A program made the position numbers and the translations under genes. From the NCBI RefSeq assembly GCF_002879885.1, contig NZ_PNYA01000027.1, positions 49,514 to 113,513 on the forward strand: 64,000 bases of DNA. Direction: 5' to 3'. Shown in pieces: positions 26,474 to 35,218 of this stretch. The notes below the pieces were generated by a model. The model worked only from the letters and a program-made list of their open reading frames with translations, was not told where the DNA came from and did not search any database. Source of the stretch: Trinickia dabaoshanensis (GTDB taxonomy: Bacteria; Pseudomonadota; Gammaproteobacteria; Burkholderiales; Burkholderiaceae). Positions within the stretch are counted from its first letter, which is position 1. Every line of letters begins with the position of its first letter.

Positions 26474-27136
26474 TCAGGGGAGCATGGACGCTATTTCCTC
26501 CGCGCAAGCGCGGATTTCCGCGGCGGCCAGCTTCGCGCCGCGGTCAGTCATTTGCAATACGGTCTGCCCGAGCGCCATCGCCTGCTTGTAGGCCTCACGC
26601 GTCGGGATCTGGGTCTTCAACAAGGGGAAGCCGAGGTCTTCCAACGCGCGCTTGAGTTCGCGCGTCAGCATCCGCTTCTCCTCGGTTTTGTTCAACAGAA
26701 ACACGGCGCGGAGGTCCTCGTTCATGACCTGCGCTTGCTGTACGAGTTTCACCAAGCCGACGCTCGACCAGTAATCGGCTGGCGATGACGAGGTTGGAAT
26801 GACGGCAATCGATGCAGCGAGGAGGACAACGCCCGACACTTTCTCTGTGATAGAGGGTGGGCAGTCCACCACGATCACATCGTAGTCGCCGATGAATTTC
26901 TTGATCTCCCGATGGATTTGCCCGCCCGCTTCGGACAGGTTCACGACCGGGAATGGAATGCCTGTATCACCGTCAGCGGAAGCGCTGGCCCAATGTACTA
27001 GCGTATTTTGGCCATCGGCGTCGACGACAAGAACGCGCTTACCTCTTTCGTGAAAAGCCGCGCCTAGATGCATGGCGATCGTGCTTTTTCCTACCCCGCC
27101 CTTCTGTTGAGTTACCGCGACGATTTCCGCTGCCAA
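26474..27136 (-). CDS. parA: Partition ATPase ParA
   Basis: 220 residues with a TTG start at 27136, chosen because AAGGAG lies 6 nt upstream and the protein then begins LAAEIVAVTQQKGGVGKST, the normal ParA N-terminus. Readings further upstream run through AT-rich non-coding sequence and a parS site. The deviant Walker A motif KGGVGKST is at residues 12-19, the Walker B region is VIVVDCPPS, and switch I is DADGQNTLVHW. It is a short, plasmid-type (Ib-like) ParA without an N-terminal HTH. It moves the duplicated origin by an ATP-dependent gradient on the nucleoid together with ParB. Confidence 0.92.
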   Translation of the reverse strand: MAAEIVAVTQQKGGVGKSTIAMHLGAAFHERGKRVLVVDADGQNTLVHWASASADGDTGIPFPVVNLSEAGGQIHREIKKFIGDYDVIVVDCPPSITEKVSGVVLLAASIAVIPTSSSPADYWSSVGLVKLVQQAQVMNEDLRAVFLLNKTEEKRMLTRELKRALEDLGFPLLKTQIPTREAYKQAMALGQTVLQMTDRGAKLAAAEIRACAEEIASMLP

Positions 27137-27234
27137 TTTTTCGCTCCTTAACAGATCGCCGAATTTTACCTTGTATATTTTTATTTTCAATAATTTCGTC
27201 GCGATGACACCACGAATTGGCCGTTCGGCCGACG

Positions 27235-27250
27235 ATTTATGCGCATAAAG
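27235..27250. promoter_or_regulatory. parS: parS site 2
   Basis: ATTTATGCGCATAAAG has the same 14-bp palindromic core as the site between parA and parB. It lies about 100 nt upstream of the parA start. Confidence 0.88.
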
Positions 27251-27633
27251 ATGGTGGTTAGCGAGTGACGGGCAAGGGAGGCGCGCATCCGCGTATCGTT
27301 GGCTTAGCGCTGGAGTCAGCGAACGTCTCGATGCAAATCTCGATCGCCGAAGGCTGTTGCTCCGACGAGCGCGAGGTGATGTGCGACCGTGGCAGATCTG
27401 AGTGCATCGCGATGTAGCCGCAGCTACTCCAGAAGGGGCTGTGATTGCGCGTGTCATAGCGTTGGCACGCAGCGAACGCCCATCCGCATGATGGTGAACG
27501 TAGTACCGCTCTGCGCCGCCCTAGCGTGGCTCATCGAACTATTCGCGTCGATAGATCGGTTGCCTTGAGATCGGGATTGACCGGGCGCTGTGAACGGTCG
27601 CATCCACCGTCGCGGCAGAGGGTGCCTGCTCGT

Positions 27634-27649
27634 CTTTATGCGCATAAAC
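27634..27649. promoter_or_regulatory. parS: parS site 3
   Basis: CTTTATGCGCATAAAC is the third copy of the core palindrome TTTATGCGCATAAA, about 500 nt upstream of parA. Confidence 0.88.
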
Positions 27650-27823
27650 ATCCCGCCGCTCGAATCCTCTCAGGCGCTGCGGATGCCCAGAAGCCAACAC
27701 CTTTGAAGTCCAAGCGGCGTTGAAGTACAAGTTCGCGGCGGAAGCCGCTCTGAGGTGACGGAGTCGCTTCCGATGCCCCGTGGCCATTAAAATAACGGTC
27801 CCAAAGGCAAACGCACTACGACA

Positions 27824-28183
27824 ATGATCACCATTTACCATAATCCCCGCTGCTCGAAATCGCGCGGAGCTTGCGAGCTAGTCGACGGTCGACTCAATCA
27901 GTCGGGCGAAGAAGTGAGGGTCGTCGAATATCTAAAGGAACCGCTGTCGGTGGACGCTTTGAAAGCACTCCATCAAATGCTCGGCGGCTCTGTGCGCGAC
28001 ATGATTCGCGACAACGAAGCGCCCTATAAGGATCTCGGCTTGGCCGATTCCGGTCTCAGCGACGAACAGCTTTACGAAGCGCTGGCCCAGCATCCGATTT
28101 TGTTGCAGCGTCCGATCGTCGTCCGCAACGGCCGCGCCGTCATCGCGCGGCCGCCGGAAAACGTCGAAGCCCTGTTCGACTGA
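27824..28183 (+). CDS. arsC: ArsC-family reductase (glutaredoxin-dependent type)
   Basis: 119 residues with thioredoxin fold. The catalytic Cys10 lies in YHNPRCSKSRGA, and the C-terminal RPIVVRNGRAVIARPPE stretch includes the conserved Arg and the Pro-rich end of the ArsC/YfgD group. These enzymes either reduce arsenate with glutaredoxin or belong to the less understood YfgD type. No other ars gene is nearby, so the YfgD-like role is at least as likely. The gene has a recognisable upstream promoter-like region but no obvious ArsR box. Confidence 0.85.
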   Translation: MITIYHNPRCSKSRGACELVDGRLNQSGEEVRVVEYLKEPLSVDALKALHQMLGGSVRDMIRDNEAPYKDLGLADSGLSDEQLYEALAQHPILLQRPIVVRNGRAVIARPPENVEALFD

Positions 28184-28770
28184 AGGGTCCCGGCCGGTGC
28201 AATCGGATCGATCCACGCAGTAACGGCACGAATCGAGACGCAGCGTCACGACAGGCGCCGCGAACTGCCCGTGCCAACCGAGCAACTGCAAAATCGGAAA
28301 GAAATCCGGAAGATCAGTTCGCCGCCGGCCCGCACGATGGCCGCGACGGCCGCAACAGCCGGCGGCGGCACGGGTATGTGATATTCGTTAGAAAACAAAT
28401 AAGGCGTAGTGCCCCAACTGCGCAAATTTCGTCAATCGCGAAAGAAAGAAACACGCGAAATAAATAAAGCCTGACCGCGACCACAACCCGCGGTTGCCGT
28501 GACCTGTTCGTGCGGCGAGAGCAAGCATCCCGGCTTCCGTATTCCGCTCCGATTCGAACGCCACGTAAGCCGAGACGTTTTCGTTGACATCCTTTCCGCC
28601 CAAAATCGAGCTACCGAGCGTGCTTTTGAACTCCGTCGACGTTTCCGGCGACGAATCAGGTGCTCTTCGCCGCCGCTTCGAACTCACCGTTGTCCGCGTT
28701 CTTCGTCGCTTGTCCCACGTACCAGTGGCGCGAATCCGGACGAAAACGTCGCACCGCAACGTCATCGCTC

Positions 28771-28786
28771 CGACACATATGTGTCG
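28771..28786. promoter_or_regulatory. Perfect 16-bp palindrome
   Basis: CGACACATATGTGTCG is a perfect palindrome about 30 nt before the DnaA-box cluster. It has the size and symmetry of a protein-binding site; the protein is unknown. Confidence 0.45.
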
Positions 28787-28814
28787 ATTCGTAACGGCGG
28801 GGGATATTGACGAG

Positions 28815-28849
28815 TTATCCACAGTTTCTGTGGAAAACTTTGTGGAAAG
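28815..28849. promoter_or_regulatory. Cluster of DnaA boxes
   Basis: TTATCCACA (28815-28823) is a perfect consensus DnaA box. TGTGGAAAA (28830-28838, reverse box TTTTCCACA) and TGTGGAAAG (28841-28849) are one- and two-mismatch boxes in the opposite orientation. Confidence 0.65.
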
Positions 28850-28994
28850 TGTGGCGCGAACCCACAGCCCGCCGGGCGTTTAGTGGGTTGACGGAAAAAC
28901 GAGCCGGCAGGCGTGCGCACCGGCCGCTATGATGGAGGACCGAGCCCAATCTATGCGTTTCGGTGCGTCGTTCTCACTCAAAGGAGCAAGAACC

Positions 28995-29552
28995 ATGGCA
29001 TACAAGATCGAGGTCGTTGTCGGCAGCTTGCGCCGCGAATCGTTCAACAAGCAACTGGCACATGCCCTGACTAAACTCGCGAGCGACCAGTTCGAGTTTT
29101 CGTTTCTCGATATCGGCACGCTGCCGCTGTACAGCCAAGACTACGATTCGAACTTCCCCGACGTGGCAAAGCAATTGAAGGCGCGCGTCGAAGCTGCGGA
29201 CGGCCTCATGTTCGTGACGCCCGAATACAACCGGTCCATGCCCGGCGTCCTGAAAAATGCGCTCGATTGGGGCTCGCGGCCCTGGGGGACGAACTCGTGG
29301 AAGGATAAGCCGGCGGCCGTGTGTGGGATTTCCGTCGGCGCCACCGGCACGGCACTCGCGCAGCAACATTTGCGCAATGTCCTCTCTTACCTCGATGTGC
29401 CGACCCTGGGGCAGCCGGAGATATTCCTCAAGCATACCGATGCGTTCTTCGACGCTTCCGGCGCGATCGGCAACGACGATACGCGCAAATTCCTCACCGC
29501 CTTCATGCAACGCTTCGAGGCATGGGTGCAACGGCACCGCGCCGGCAAGTAA
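28995..29552 (+). CDS. NADPH-dependent FMN reductase / chromate-reductase family
   Basis: 185 residues from the ATG at 28995, preceded by AAGGAGC. Flavodoxin-like fold: the N-terminal VVVGSLRRESFNKQLAHAL binds the FMN phosphate, and LMFVTPEYNRSMPGVLKNAL followed by DWGSRP is the FMN-contacting motif of the ChrR/AzoR-like group. Family members reduce quinones, chromate or azo dyes using NAD(P)H, often as a defence against redox cycling. The partner substrate cannot be told from sequence. It stands alone. Confidence 0.88.
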   Translation: MAYKIEVVVGSLRRESFNKQLAHALTKLASDQFEFSFLDIGTLPLYSQDYDSNFPDVAKQLKARVEAADGLMFVTPEYNRSMPGVLKNALDWGSRPWGTNSWKDKPAAVCGISVGATGTALAQQHLRNVLSYLDVPTLGQPEIFLKHTDAFFDASGAIGNDDTRKFLTAFMQRFEAWVQRHRAGK

Positions 29553-29556
29553 TCGC

Positions 29557-30297
29557 TCACCTCGGGCCGGAGTTCGGCCCGTCGCCGCGATAGCTTTCTT
29601 CGTCTTGGAGGTATTCGTCGGGGACCACATTCGGGCGCGGCGGCGCGGCGGTTTGGGGCGCCGGGGCCGGGTTGGCATGCCCGGCCGCAAAGACGGCTCC
29701 CATGCCCGGCGCCGAGCCCGCCGCGACGGCCGTAGCGGTCGCCTCGGTGACGACGGTACGTGCGGCCGCTGCGTCCGTGTCCGGCGATGTGGCCGCGCCG
29801 TCGCGAGCATAGGTGTATACCGAGCCGTGCGATGCCGGTGGCGCAGGCACGCTCGGCCTAAGCCCGAGTTCTTCCAGCGGCGAATGCGAGCGGGTGGCAT
29901 CGCCGGCCGGGGGACTCCACGTCGACGCCCGTTCTTCCACATCGAGCGGTCCCATCGCTTCCAGCGTCGTCCGCGTTAGTTGCGCGAGCCCATCCGTTGC
30001 GGCGTCCACGCAGATCATGACGGCCCCGCGGCGCACCGCCTCGGCGTAGTGGGCGCGCTCTCGCTCGCGAGGCCCGCTTTCGAACAGCGATTCGAAAAAG
30101 CGTTCGATGCTCGCGAGCAGACCTTCGTTCGCTGCCGGCGTCGACTCATAGGCCGTCGTCGCATCGGTCGCGTAGGTCGGCTCGCATTTTGCCTTCAGGG
30201 TGACATCGGCAGGCGCGATCCCGGCTGCGACGAGTGCGTCGCGAGCGGCTTCCGCCTGCGGATAGGTATCGAAAAACGCGATGACCGTGTGCTGCAT
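29557..30297 (-). CDS. Hypothetical protein, general-stress-17M-like N-terminus
   Basis: 246 residues from the ATG at 30297, preceded by GAGGAGG. The N-terminal about 105 residues (VIAFFDTYPQAEAARDALVA, VTLKAKCEPTY, then SIERFFESLFESG, then HYAEAVRRGAVMICVDA) form an alpha/beta unit like those in general stress protein 17M-type proteins, which monitor or bind unknown partners. The rest is a Pro/Ala/Thr-rich, probably disordered region ending in a short acidic tail. It converges on the FMN reductase gene with only 4 nt between stops. Function unknown. Confidence 0.7.
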   Translation of the reverse strand: MQHTVIAFFDTYPQAEAARDALVAAGIAPADVTLKAKCEPTYATDATTAYESTPAANEGLLASIERFFESLFESGPRERERAHYAEAVRRGAVMICVDAATDGLAQLTRTTLEAMGPLDVEERASTWSPPAGDATRSHSPLEELGLRPSVPAPPASHGSVYTYARDGAATSPDTDAAAARTVVTEATATAVAAGSAPGMGAVFAAGHANPAPAPQTAAPPRPNVVPDEYLQDEESYRGDGPNSGPR

Positions 30298-30352
30298 GAT
30301 GACCTCCTCGATGCCGGTTGCGATACGGTGCGCAAAACTCGCGCCGCGTCGC

Positions 30353-32614
30353 TCAACTGGCCCTGCCGTGCGCGTGAGCGCGGACTTCGCGTTCACGTCG
30401 AATCGTCTGAAGCATCGATTCCAACAAGGCGATATCGAAAGGTTTTGACAGCACACGCACGTTGACATTCCGCGCCCGTTCGAGCTCTTGCGCGTAACCC
30501 GTGATGAGGATCACCGGCAGCGGTTCGGCAAGCGCCTGCGCGGCCTCGGCCAAATCGATGCCGTTGGCGGTGCCCGGCATGTGAATATCGGAAATCACCA
30601 CATCGAAGGGATCGGTCGGTTGCGTCAGCGCTTCGGCGATCAATTTCAGCGCTGCATCGGCATTGAACGCGCAGGTGACGCGATGACCCATCATTCGCAG
30701 TAGCGCTTCCGTCCCGGCCGCCACTTCGTCGTTGTCCTCCACGAGCAGCACGTGCAGCCCCCCCGCGGGGACGTCCTGCACGGGTTGCTGCGGATGTGGC
30801 GCGACAGCCGCGGGCACGTCGTGGGCGCGCGGCAGATAGAGGCGCACCGTGGTGCCGGAACCCGGCGCGCTATCGATCGTCGCGAGTCCGCCCGAACGGT
30901 CGCAAAACGCGAAGACTTGCGGCAGACCCAAACCGGTGCCCATTCCCTTGGGTTTCGTCGTGAACAACGGCTCGAACGCGTGGGCCAGCACCTCGGCCGG
31001 CATGCCCGCTCCGGTATCCTCCAATGAAATCTGCACGAACTCGCCGGTCAGGGCGAACCCGCCTTCGGGCTCCAGCCGCACGTTCGTCGCACGTACCGTG
31101 AAGCGGCCGCCGCTGGGCATCGCGTCGCGCGCGTTGACCGCAACGTTGATCAGCGCGAGCTCGAGCTCCGCGCTATCGACGTCGATCGGCCAGACATCGC
31201 GGCCGATATCGATGACGAGCGCGGCATTCGCGCCCAGCGAGGCGCGCAGCAGTTCGCGGCTCGCGGCCATCCAGCGCGACAGATCGATCGTTTCGCTGCG
31301 CAGCGGCTGCTTGCGGGCGACGCCGAGTAGTTGGCGCGTCAGCGATTGACCGCTTTTCAAGGCGCGCTCGATCGCGCCGAGTTCGCGATCGATGCTCGAG
31401 ACGCCGCGTCGGCGGACGATTTGCACGTTCGTCGCGACGATCGTCAGCAGATTGTTGAAATCGTGCGCGACTGTGCCGACGAGATTGCCGAGCGCCTCCA
31501 TCTTGCGCGATTGGCGATAGGCCGATTCGATCGACCGCCGCATCGACGCTTCGGCCTTCCACCGTTCCCAGGCTTGTTTTTCCGCCGCCAAACGTTTGAG
31601 CGAGAAGGCGAGCACGAACCAAAGCACGATCGACGGCGTAAACACGGACGCGGCGAACACCAGCGCGCGGCGATACCAGGCAGACCAGATTGCCGATTCG
31701 CTATACGCGCACGACACGTACACGGGATAACTGCCGACCTGCCGGTATGCGACGATTTGCCCGTCGTGGCGCCCGTGTTTGGCGTTGCTGCCCGGAAGCC
31801 GAAGCACGCCCGACCGGGCGCCTGCCGCGAGCGCGGCGGCGAATGTCGGCGAGACCACGGCTTGGTCGGGGCGAGGCGGATACGATGCGAGCACGGCCCC
31901 GTCCGTGCGAGTGAGCATCACCGTCATCGCGCCGCGTTCGCCGCCTAGCAGGTCCCGATAAAACGATTCGAAGTACGAGCGGCGCAGCGCCACCGAGACG
32001 AGCCCCGCGAACGCCCCATTTGCCCCTCGGCGGGCAATGCCCGTATTGAAGACGGCTTCGCCGCTGCCCGCATGCCAGACCATCACTTTGGACACATGCT
32101 CGAGGATGTGCCCGCCGCGAATGCCGACGAAATCGTCGCGCGCCGCGATCGAAGCGCGCGGCGTGGGGTAATAGCGGCTGTTTGCCAGCAGTAGACCTTC
32201 CGGGCCGAAGATCGATACCGAGGCAACTTGCGGATAACCGCCACCGATGCTTTGCAGTTTGTTGTGGATATCGGCTTCGCGCGCGCGAATCGCATCGTTG
32301 TCGAGCCCGCGCACCAAATCGTCGACGCGCGCGTCGAGCGTCTCGTTCAAGTCGAATACTTTGAGCGCATGTTCCTCGGCGATGCGCACCGTTCGAACCG
32401 TCGCGTCGGTCGCCGATGCCACGCGCGCTCTAAAGTTCGAATACACGATCGCGGCGGCATAAATGCCGGGCAGGATGATGGCGGCGGCGAGCAGTGCGAT
32501 CAATGTGATGCGCCGGACCGCAAAATCGGGCTCGGGCATACCCAGCGCCGCCGAATCGTCTTGCCATTCCTCAGGCAAGGCCTTCGTCGTGGAGTCATCG
32601 AGCCGTCGGGTCAT
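30353..32614 (-). CDS. Membrane hybrid histidine kinase with extracytoplasmic sensor
   Basis: 753 residues from the ATG at 32614; other starts at 32656 and beyond are possible because no ribosome binding site is decisive. Membrane segments at about 35-58 and 318-339 enclose a Cache-like periplasmic domain. The kinase core has His384 in VAHDFNNLLT, an ATPase with DTGAGMP and GTGLGLPQVF, and a C-terminal receiver with its Asp in VVISDIHMPG. The layout matches dCache kinases that hand on phosphate through their own receiver. No output regulator is next to it. The small protein downstream may share its transcript. Confidence 0.88.
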   Translation of the reverse strand: MTRRLDDSTTKALPEEWQDDSAALGMPEPDFAVRRITLIALLAAAIILPGIYAAAIVYSNFRARVASATDATVRTVRIAEEHALKVFDLNETLDARVDDLVRGLDNDAIRAREADIHNKLQSIGGGYPQVASVSIFGPEGLLLANSRYYPTPRASIAARDDFVGIRGGHILEHVSKVMVWHAGSGEAVFNTGIARRGANGAFAGLVSVALRRSYFESFYRDLLGGERGAMTVMLTRTDGAVLASYPPRPDQAVVSPTFAAALAAGARSGVLRLPGSNAKHGRHDGQIVAYRQVGSYPVYVSCAYSESAIWSAWYRRALVFAASVFTPSIVLWFVLAFSLKRLAAEKQAWERWKAEASMRRSIESAYRQSRKMEALGNLVGTVAHDFNNLLTIVATNVQIVRRRGVSSIDRELGAIERALKSGQSLTRQLLGVARKQPLRSETIDLSRWMAASRELLRASLGANAALVIDIGRDVWPIDVDSAELELALINVAVNARDAMPSGGRFTVRATNVRLEPEGGFALTGEFVQISLEDTGAGMPAEVLAHAFEPLFTTKPKGMGTGLGLPQVFAFCDRSGGLATIDSAPGSGTTVRLYLPRAHDVPAAVAPHPQQPVQDVPAGGLHVLLVEDNDEVAAGTEALLRMMGHRVTCAFNADAALKLIAEALTQPTDPFDVVISDIHMPGTANGIDLAEAAQALAEPLPVILITGYAQELERARNVNVRVLSKPFDIALLESMLQTIRREREVRAHAHGRAS

Positions 32615-33061
32615 ATTCGTAGTCGTCCAATCGGCGTTACGCCGTGCAGTCATCATAAGCGAGTTGGTTCGTCGCCGGCCTTTTCGTTCCAAGAGGCATT
32701 GCGCGACGCGTCCGAACGTTCGCCCTAAAACAGCGACGAAATCGGAAGCGCAAACGTACACAAAAGAAAAATCTGCGCATATTGGCCAGAAATCGCCATG
32801 TTTTTTTCTTCATACCGAAGAAACGAACGAGCTTGCCTGAGCGTTTGTGAAATTGGAGAGTTGATTTTCCGCCGGTTTGCTCCGAGAATTTCGCTTCATT
32901 TTTATGCGACATGATGCGCTCGGTGTAACGAGCGCCCGCGTAGAGCACTTGCCGCTCGCGCACGCCACCGCCCGTCGACACGCCCGCTCCCGTTAAAGAA
33001 AACGTTCCGAGCCGCCGTTAACGCGATATAGACCGCTTTCGTTTTTCGTCACGCTCTTGCC
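32615..33061. other. Divergent intergenic region, no gene seen
   Basis: About 450 nt between the membrane kinase and the rightward receiver operon. It contains A/T-rich stretches (32755-32830 and 32860-32890) suited to promoters in both directions. The start of the kinase may lie up to 150 nt further upstream. Confidence 0.4.
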
Positions 33062-33430
33062 ATGCCTTTGCCGATTGTGATCGCCGATGATTCCCTGCTT
33101 GCTCGTAAGGTTCTGACGAAAGCCTTGCCGGCCGACTGGGACGTCGACATCGCATACGCATCGAACGGCCGCGAGGCCCTCGCACTTTACCGCGAGGGGA
33201 AAGCCTCGGTGATGTTTCTCGACCTGACGATGCCGGATATGACCGGTTACCAGGTGCTCGAGGCCCTCAAGCACGAGGACTTGAACACCTTCGTGATCGT
33301 CGTGTCCGCCGACGTGCAGCCGCTGGCCCAGGAGCGCGTGCGCGCGCTCGGTGCCGTGGCCTTCGTCGCCAAGCCCGTGACCCCAGAGGCAATATTGCCC
33401 ATCCTGAAGGAGTACGGGTTGTATGCGTGA
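33062..33430 (+). CDS. Stand-alone CheY-like receiver
   Basis: 122 residues, a single receiver domain. The acidic pair is in VIADDSLLARK, the phospho-acceptor Asp in VMFLDLTMPDMTGY, the switch Ser in VIVVSAD, and the conserved Lys in FVAKPVTPEAI. It heads a three-gene operon with overlapping reading frames, before a CheC-type phosphatase and a diguanylate cyclase. It probably relays phosphorylation and is reset by the CheC protein, adjusting c-di-GMP output. The kinase may be the divergent membrane kinase 450 nt away (inference). Confidence 0.92.
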   Translation: MPLPIVIADDSLLARKVLTKALPADWDVDIAYASNGREALALYREGKASVMFLDLTMPDMTGYQVLEALKHEDLNTFVIVVSADVQPLAQERVRALGAVAFVAKPVTPEAILPILKEYGLYA

Positions 33431-34046
33431 GAACGTGTTCACCGAAGAGCAGCGCGACGCCCTGCAGGAAATCGCCAATTTGGCGATGGGGCAGGCCGCC
33501 ACGCGCTTGGCTCGGCTGCTAGATACCTTCATCGAACTGTCGGTGCCGCGCGTGCGCGTGGTGGGTGCCGAGGACGCGGCGCAGACGCTGCGCGAGATGA
33601 CGGGCATCGACGAAAGCGTGACCGCGGTGCGGCAAGGCTTTCGTTCCGACATCAAAGGCGAGGCGCTCGTCATTTGCCGTAGCAGCGGGGTGGGCCATCT
33701 GTGCGCGCTCGTGAACGACCCTTACGTCCATTCGGCTTACGAAGCGGTAAGCCAGACCGAGTTGATGTTCGACGTCGCCAACGTGCTGATGGGCGCGTGC
33801 GTGTCGTGCATTCTCAATCAACTCGACCGCACGCCGATTTTTTCGCCGCCGGGGATGCTCGGCGAACGCATTTCGCTCGACGATGTTTTCCAAGCCGATG
33901 TGCTTGCATGGAAGGTCGCGTTGCTGCTCGAGGTGAATTTCGCGCTCGAGGATCAAACGTTTCGCGCGCACCTCGTCATGCTGATGGCCGAAGACTCCAT
34001 TCGGCGGATGAACGAAGCCCTTGACGGGTTGTTGTCGAGCCTATGA
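33423..34046 (+). CDS. CheC-family phosphatase
   Basis: 207 residues; the start ATG overlaps the receiver's end by 8 nt. CheC phosphatases carry one or two E-x-x-N motifs. Here QEIANLAMGQA (E16, N19) near the N-terminus is canonical, while the second reads FDVANVLMGAC, with Asp in place of Glu. The protein likely dephosphorylates the receiver encoded just upstream. It is in an operon with the diguanylate cyclase, which starts within its stop codon (ATGA). Confidence 0.85.
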   Translation: MRENVFTEEQRDALQEIANLAMGQAATRLARLLDTFIELSVPRVRVVGAEDAAQTLREMTGIDESVTAVRQGFRSDIKGEALVICRSSGVGHLCALVNDPYVHSAYEAVSQTELMFDVANVLMGACVSCILNQLDRTPIFSPPGMLGERISLDDVFQADVLAWKVALLLEVNFALEDQTFRAHLVMLMAEDSIRRMNEALDGLLSSL

Positions 34047-34984
34047 ACGATGCGATCGAGCAATCTCTCAGCGATTTAGTCATCGAACGCGTCGGGTTCG
34101 GAATCTTCGTGCTCGACCGCGACATGAACGTGCTGATGTGGAACCGGTTCATGCAGGACCACAGCGGACAGCCCGCGGAAACCGTCGTCGGTAAATCGAT
34201 TTTCGCGAGCTTCCCTGAATTGCCGCGCGTGTGGCTCACGCGCAAGGTCGAAAGTGTCTTTCAACTCGGCAGCTTCGCGTTCAGTTCGTGGGAGCAGCGC
34301 CCCTACCTCTTCAAGTTCGACCATGACCGCCCGATCACCGGCGGCGTCGACTTCATGCAGCAAGATTGCACCTTCATGCCGCTCACGCGCGGCCGCGAAG
34401 TGGTCGCCGTGTGCGTGACGATCTCGGATGTGACTCACGTGAGCGTCATGCAGCGCGAGCGGGAGGAGGCCGTCGAGAAGCTGCAGGAGTACGCGAATCT
34501 GGACGGTCTGACGGGCATCGCCAACCGGCGGTTTTTCGAGGACCGGCTGCGCGACGAATTCTTGCGCTGGCAGCGTTACGGCGGCGAGCTCTCGGTGCTG
34601 CTGTTCGATCTCGATCACTTCAAGGACATCAACGATCGCTTCGGGCACGCCGTGGGCGATACCGTGCTGCGCGTCATGGCCCAGCGCGTGGCGCAGGCCG
34701 TGCGCGTGCAAGACACGTTCGGGCGCTTCGGCGGCGAGGAATTCGCGCTGCTGTTGCCCTGCACGCCGCTGGCCGATGCAATGCTCGTCGCGGAAAAGAT
34801 TCGGATGACGATCGGCGACACGCCGGTCGAGGCCGAAGGCGTGCGCGTGCCGGTGACGGCAAGCGTAGGCGGCGCGGCGGCGCGTCCCGGCTTGCCGAGC
34901 TACGAAGCGCTCATCAACGAGGCGGATGCGGCGCTTTACAGCGCGAAGCGCCAGGGCCGCAATCGGTCGGTTACGCTAGGCTGA
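34043..34984 (+). CDS. PAS-GGDEF diguanylate cyclase
   Basis: 313 residues, cytoplasmic. An N-terminal PAS-like domain (ERVGFGIFVLDRDMNVLMWN, about 10-130) is followed by a GGDEF domain with GGEEF at residues 230-234. The GGEEF form is active in many cyclases. An RxxD inhibitory site (RVQD) lies five residues before it, so product feedback is expected. It makes c-di-GMP from GTP. The gene is translationally coupled to the CheC-type gene (ATGA overlap), placing its activity under the receiver and phosphatase. Confidence 0.92.
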   Translation: MNDAIEQSLSDLVIERVGFGIFVLDRDMNVLMWNRFMQDHSGQPAETVVGKSIFASFPELPRVWLTRKVESVFQLGSFAFSSWEQRPYLFKFDHDRPITGGVDFMQQDCTFMPLTRGREVVAVCVTISDVTHVSVMQREREEAVEKLQEYANLDGLTGIANRRFFEDRLRDEFLRWQRYGGELSVLLFDLDHFKDINDRFGHAVGDTVLRVMAQRVAQAVRVQDTFGRFGGEEFALLLPCTPLADAMLVAEKIRMTIGDTPVEAEGVRVPVTASVGGAAARPGLPSYEALINEADAALYSAKRQGRNRSVTLG

Positions 34985-35218
34985 GCCGCGCTCGCCGGGT
35001 TCGGCGGCGGCACCGCTTTGCCGGCGGCGAAGCCGGCGCCGGACCGTTCGGCGGCGGCACCGAATGAAACGTTGGTATACTTTTGCCCGTTTCCGGCTTC
35101 CTTGCTGGTGCGCCGCGCCGCTCATTGAGCGAAGCGCGTCCGAAGAGTGCCCGCGCGGCACGCCGCAAATAGCATCGATTCTCATGCGCCCCGCGAGGGC
35201 GCCACAGCGGAGTTCGCC

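Larger units (their letters stand above)
27137..27823. other. Leader and upstream region of parA with two parS sites
   Basis: About 690 nt without a supported gene. An AT-rich stretch (27165-27200, with TTGTATATTTTTATTTTC) just upstream of parA probably includes its promoter. Two parS sites lie at 27235-27250 and 27634-27649. Confidence 0.6.
28184..28994. other. Intergenic region with DnaA boxes and a palindrome
   Basis: About 810 nt. A 144-codon reverse frame lacks protein character and overlaps the palindrome and the DnaA box cluster. A second reverse frame, 28656-28778 (40 codons, ending RHWYVGQATKNADNGEFEAA), looks somewhat more protein-like but has no ribosome binding site; it may be a remnant. 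Confidence 0.45.

Noticed and set aside
28388..28822. 144-codon reverse frame in the DnaA-box region
   Set aside because: Composition is not protein-like, and it overlaps the DnaA box cluster and the palindrome.
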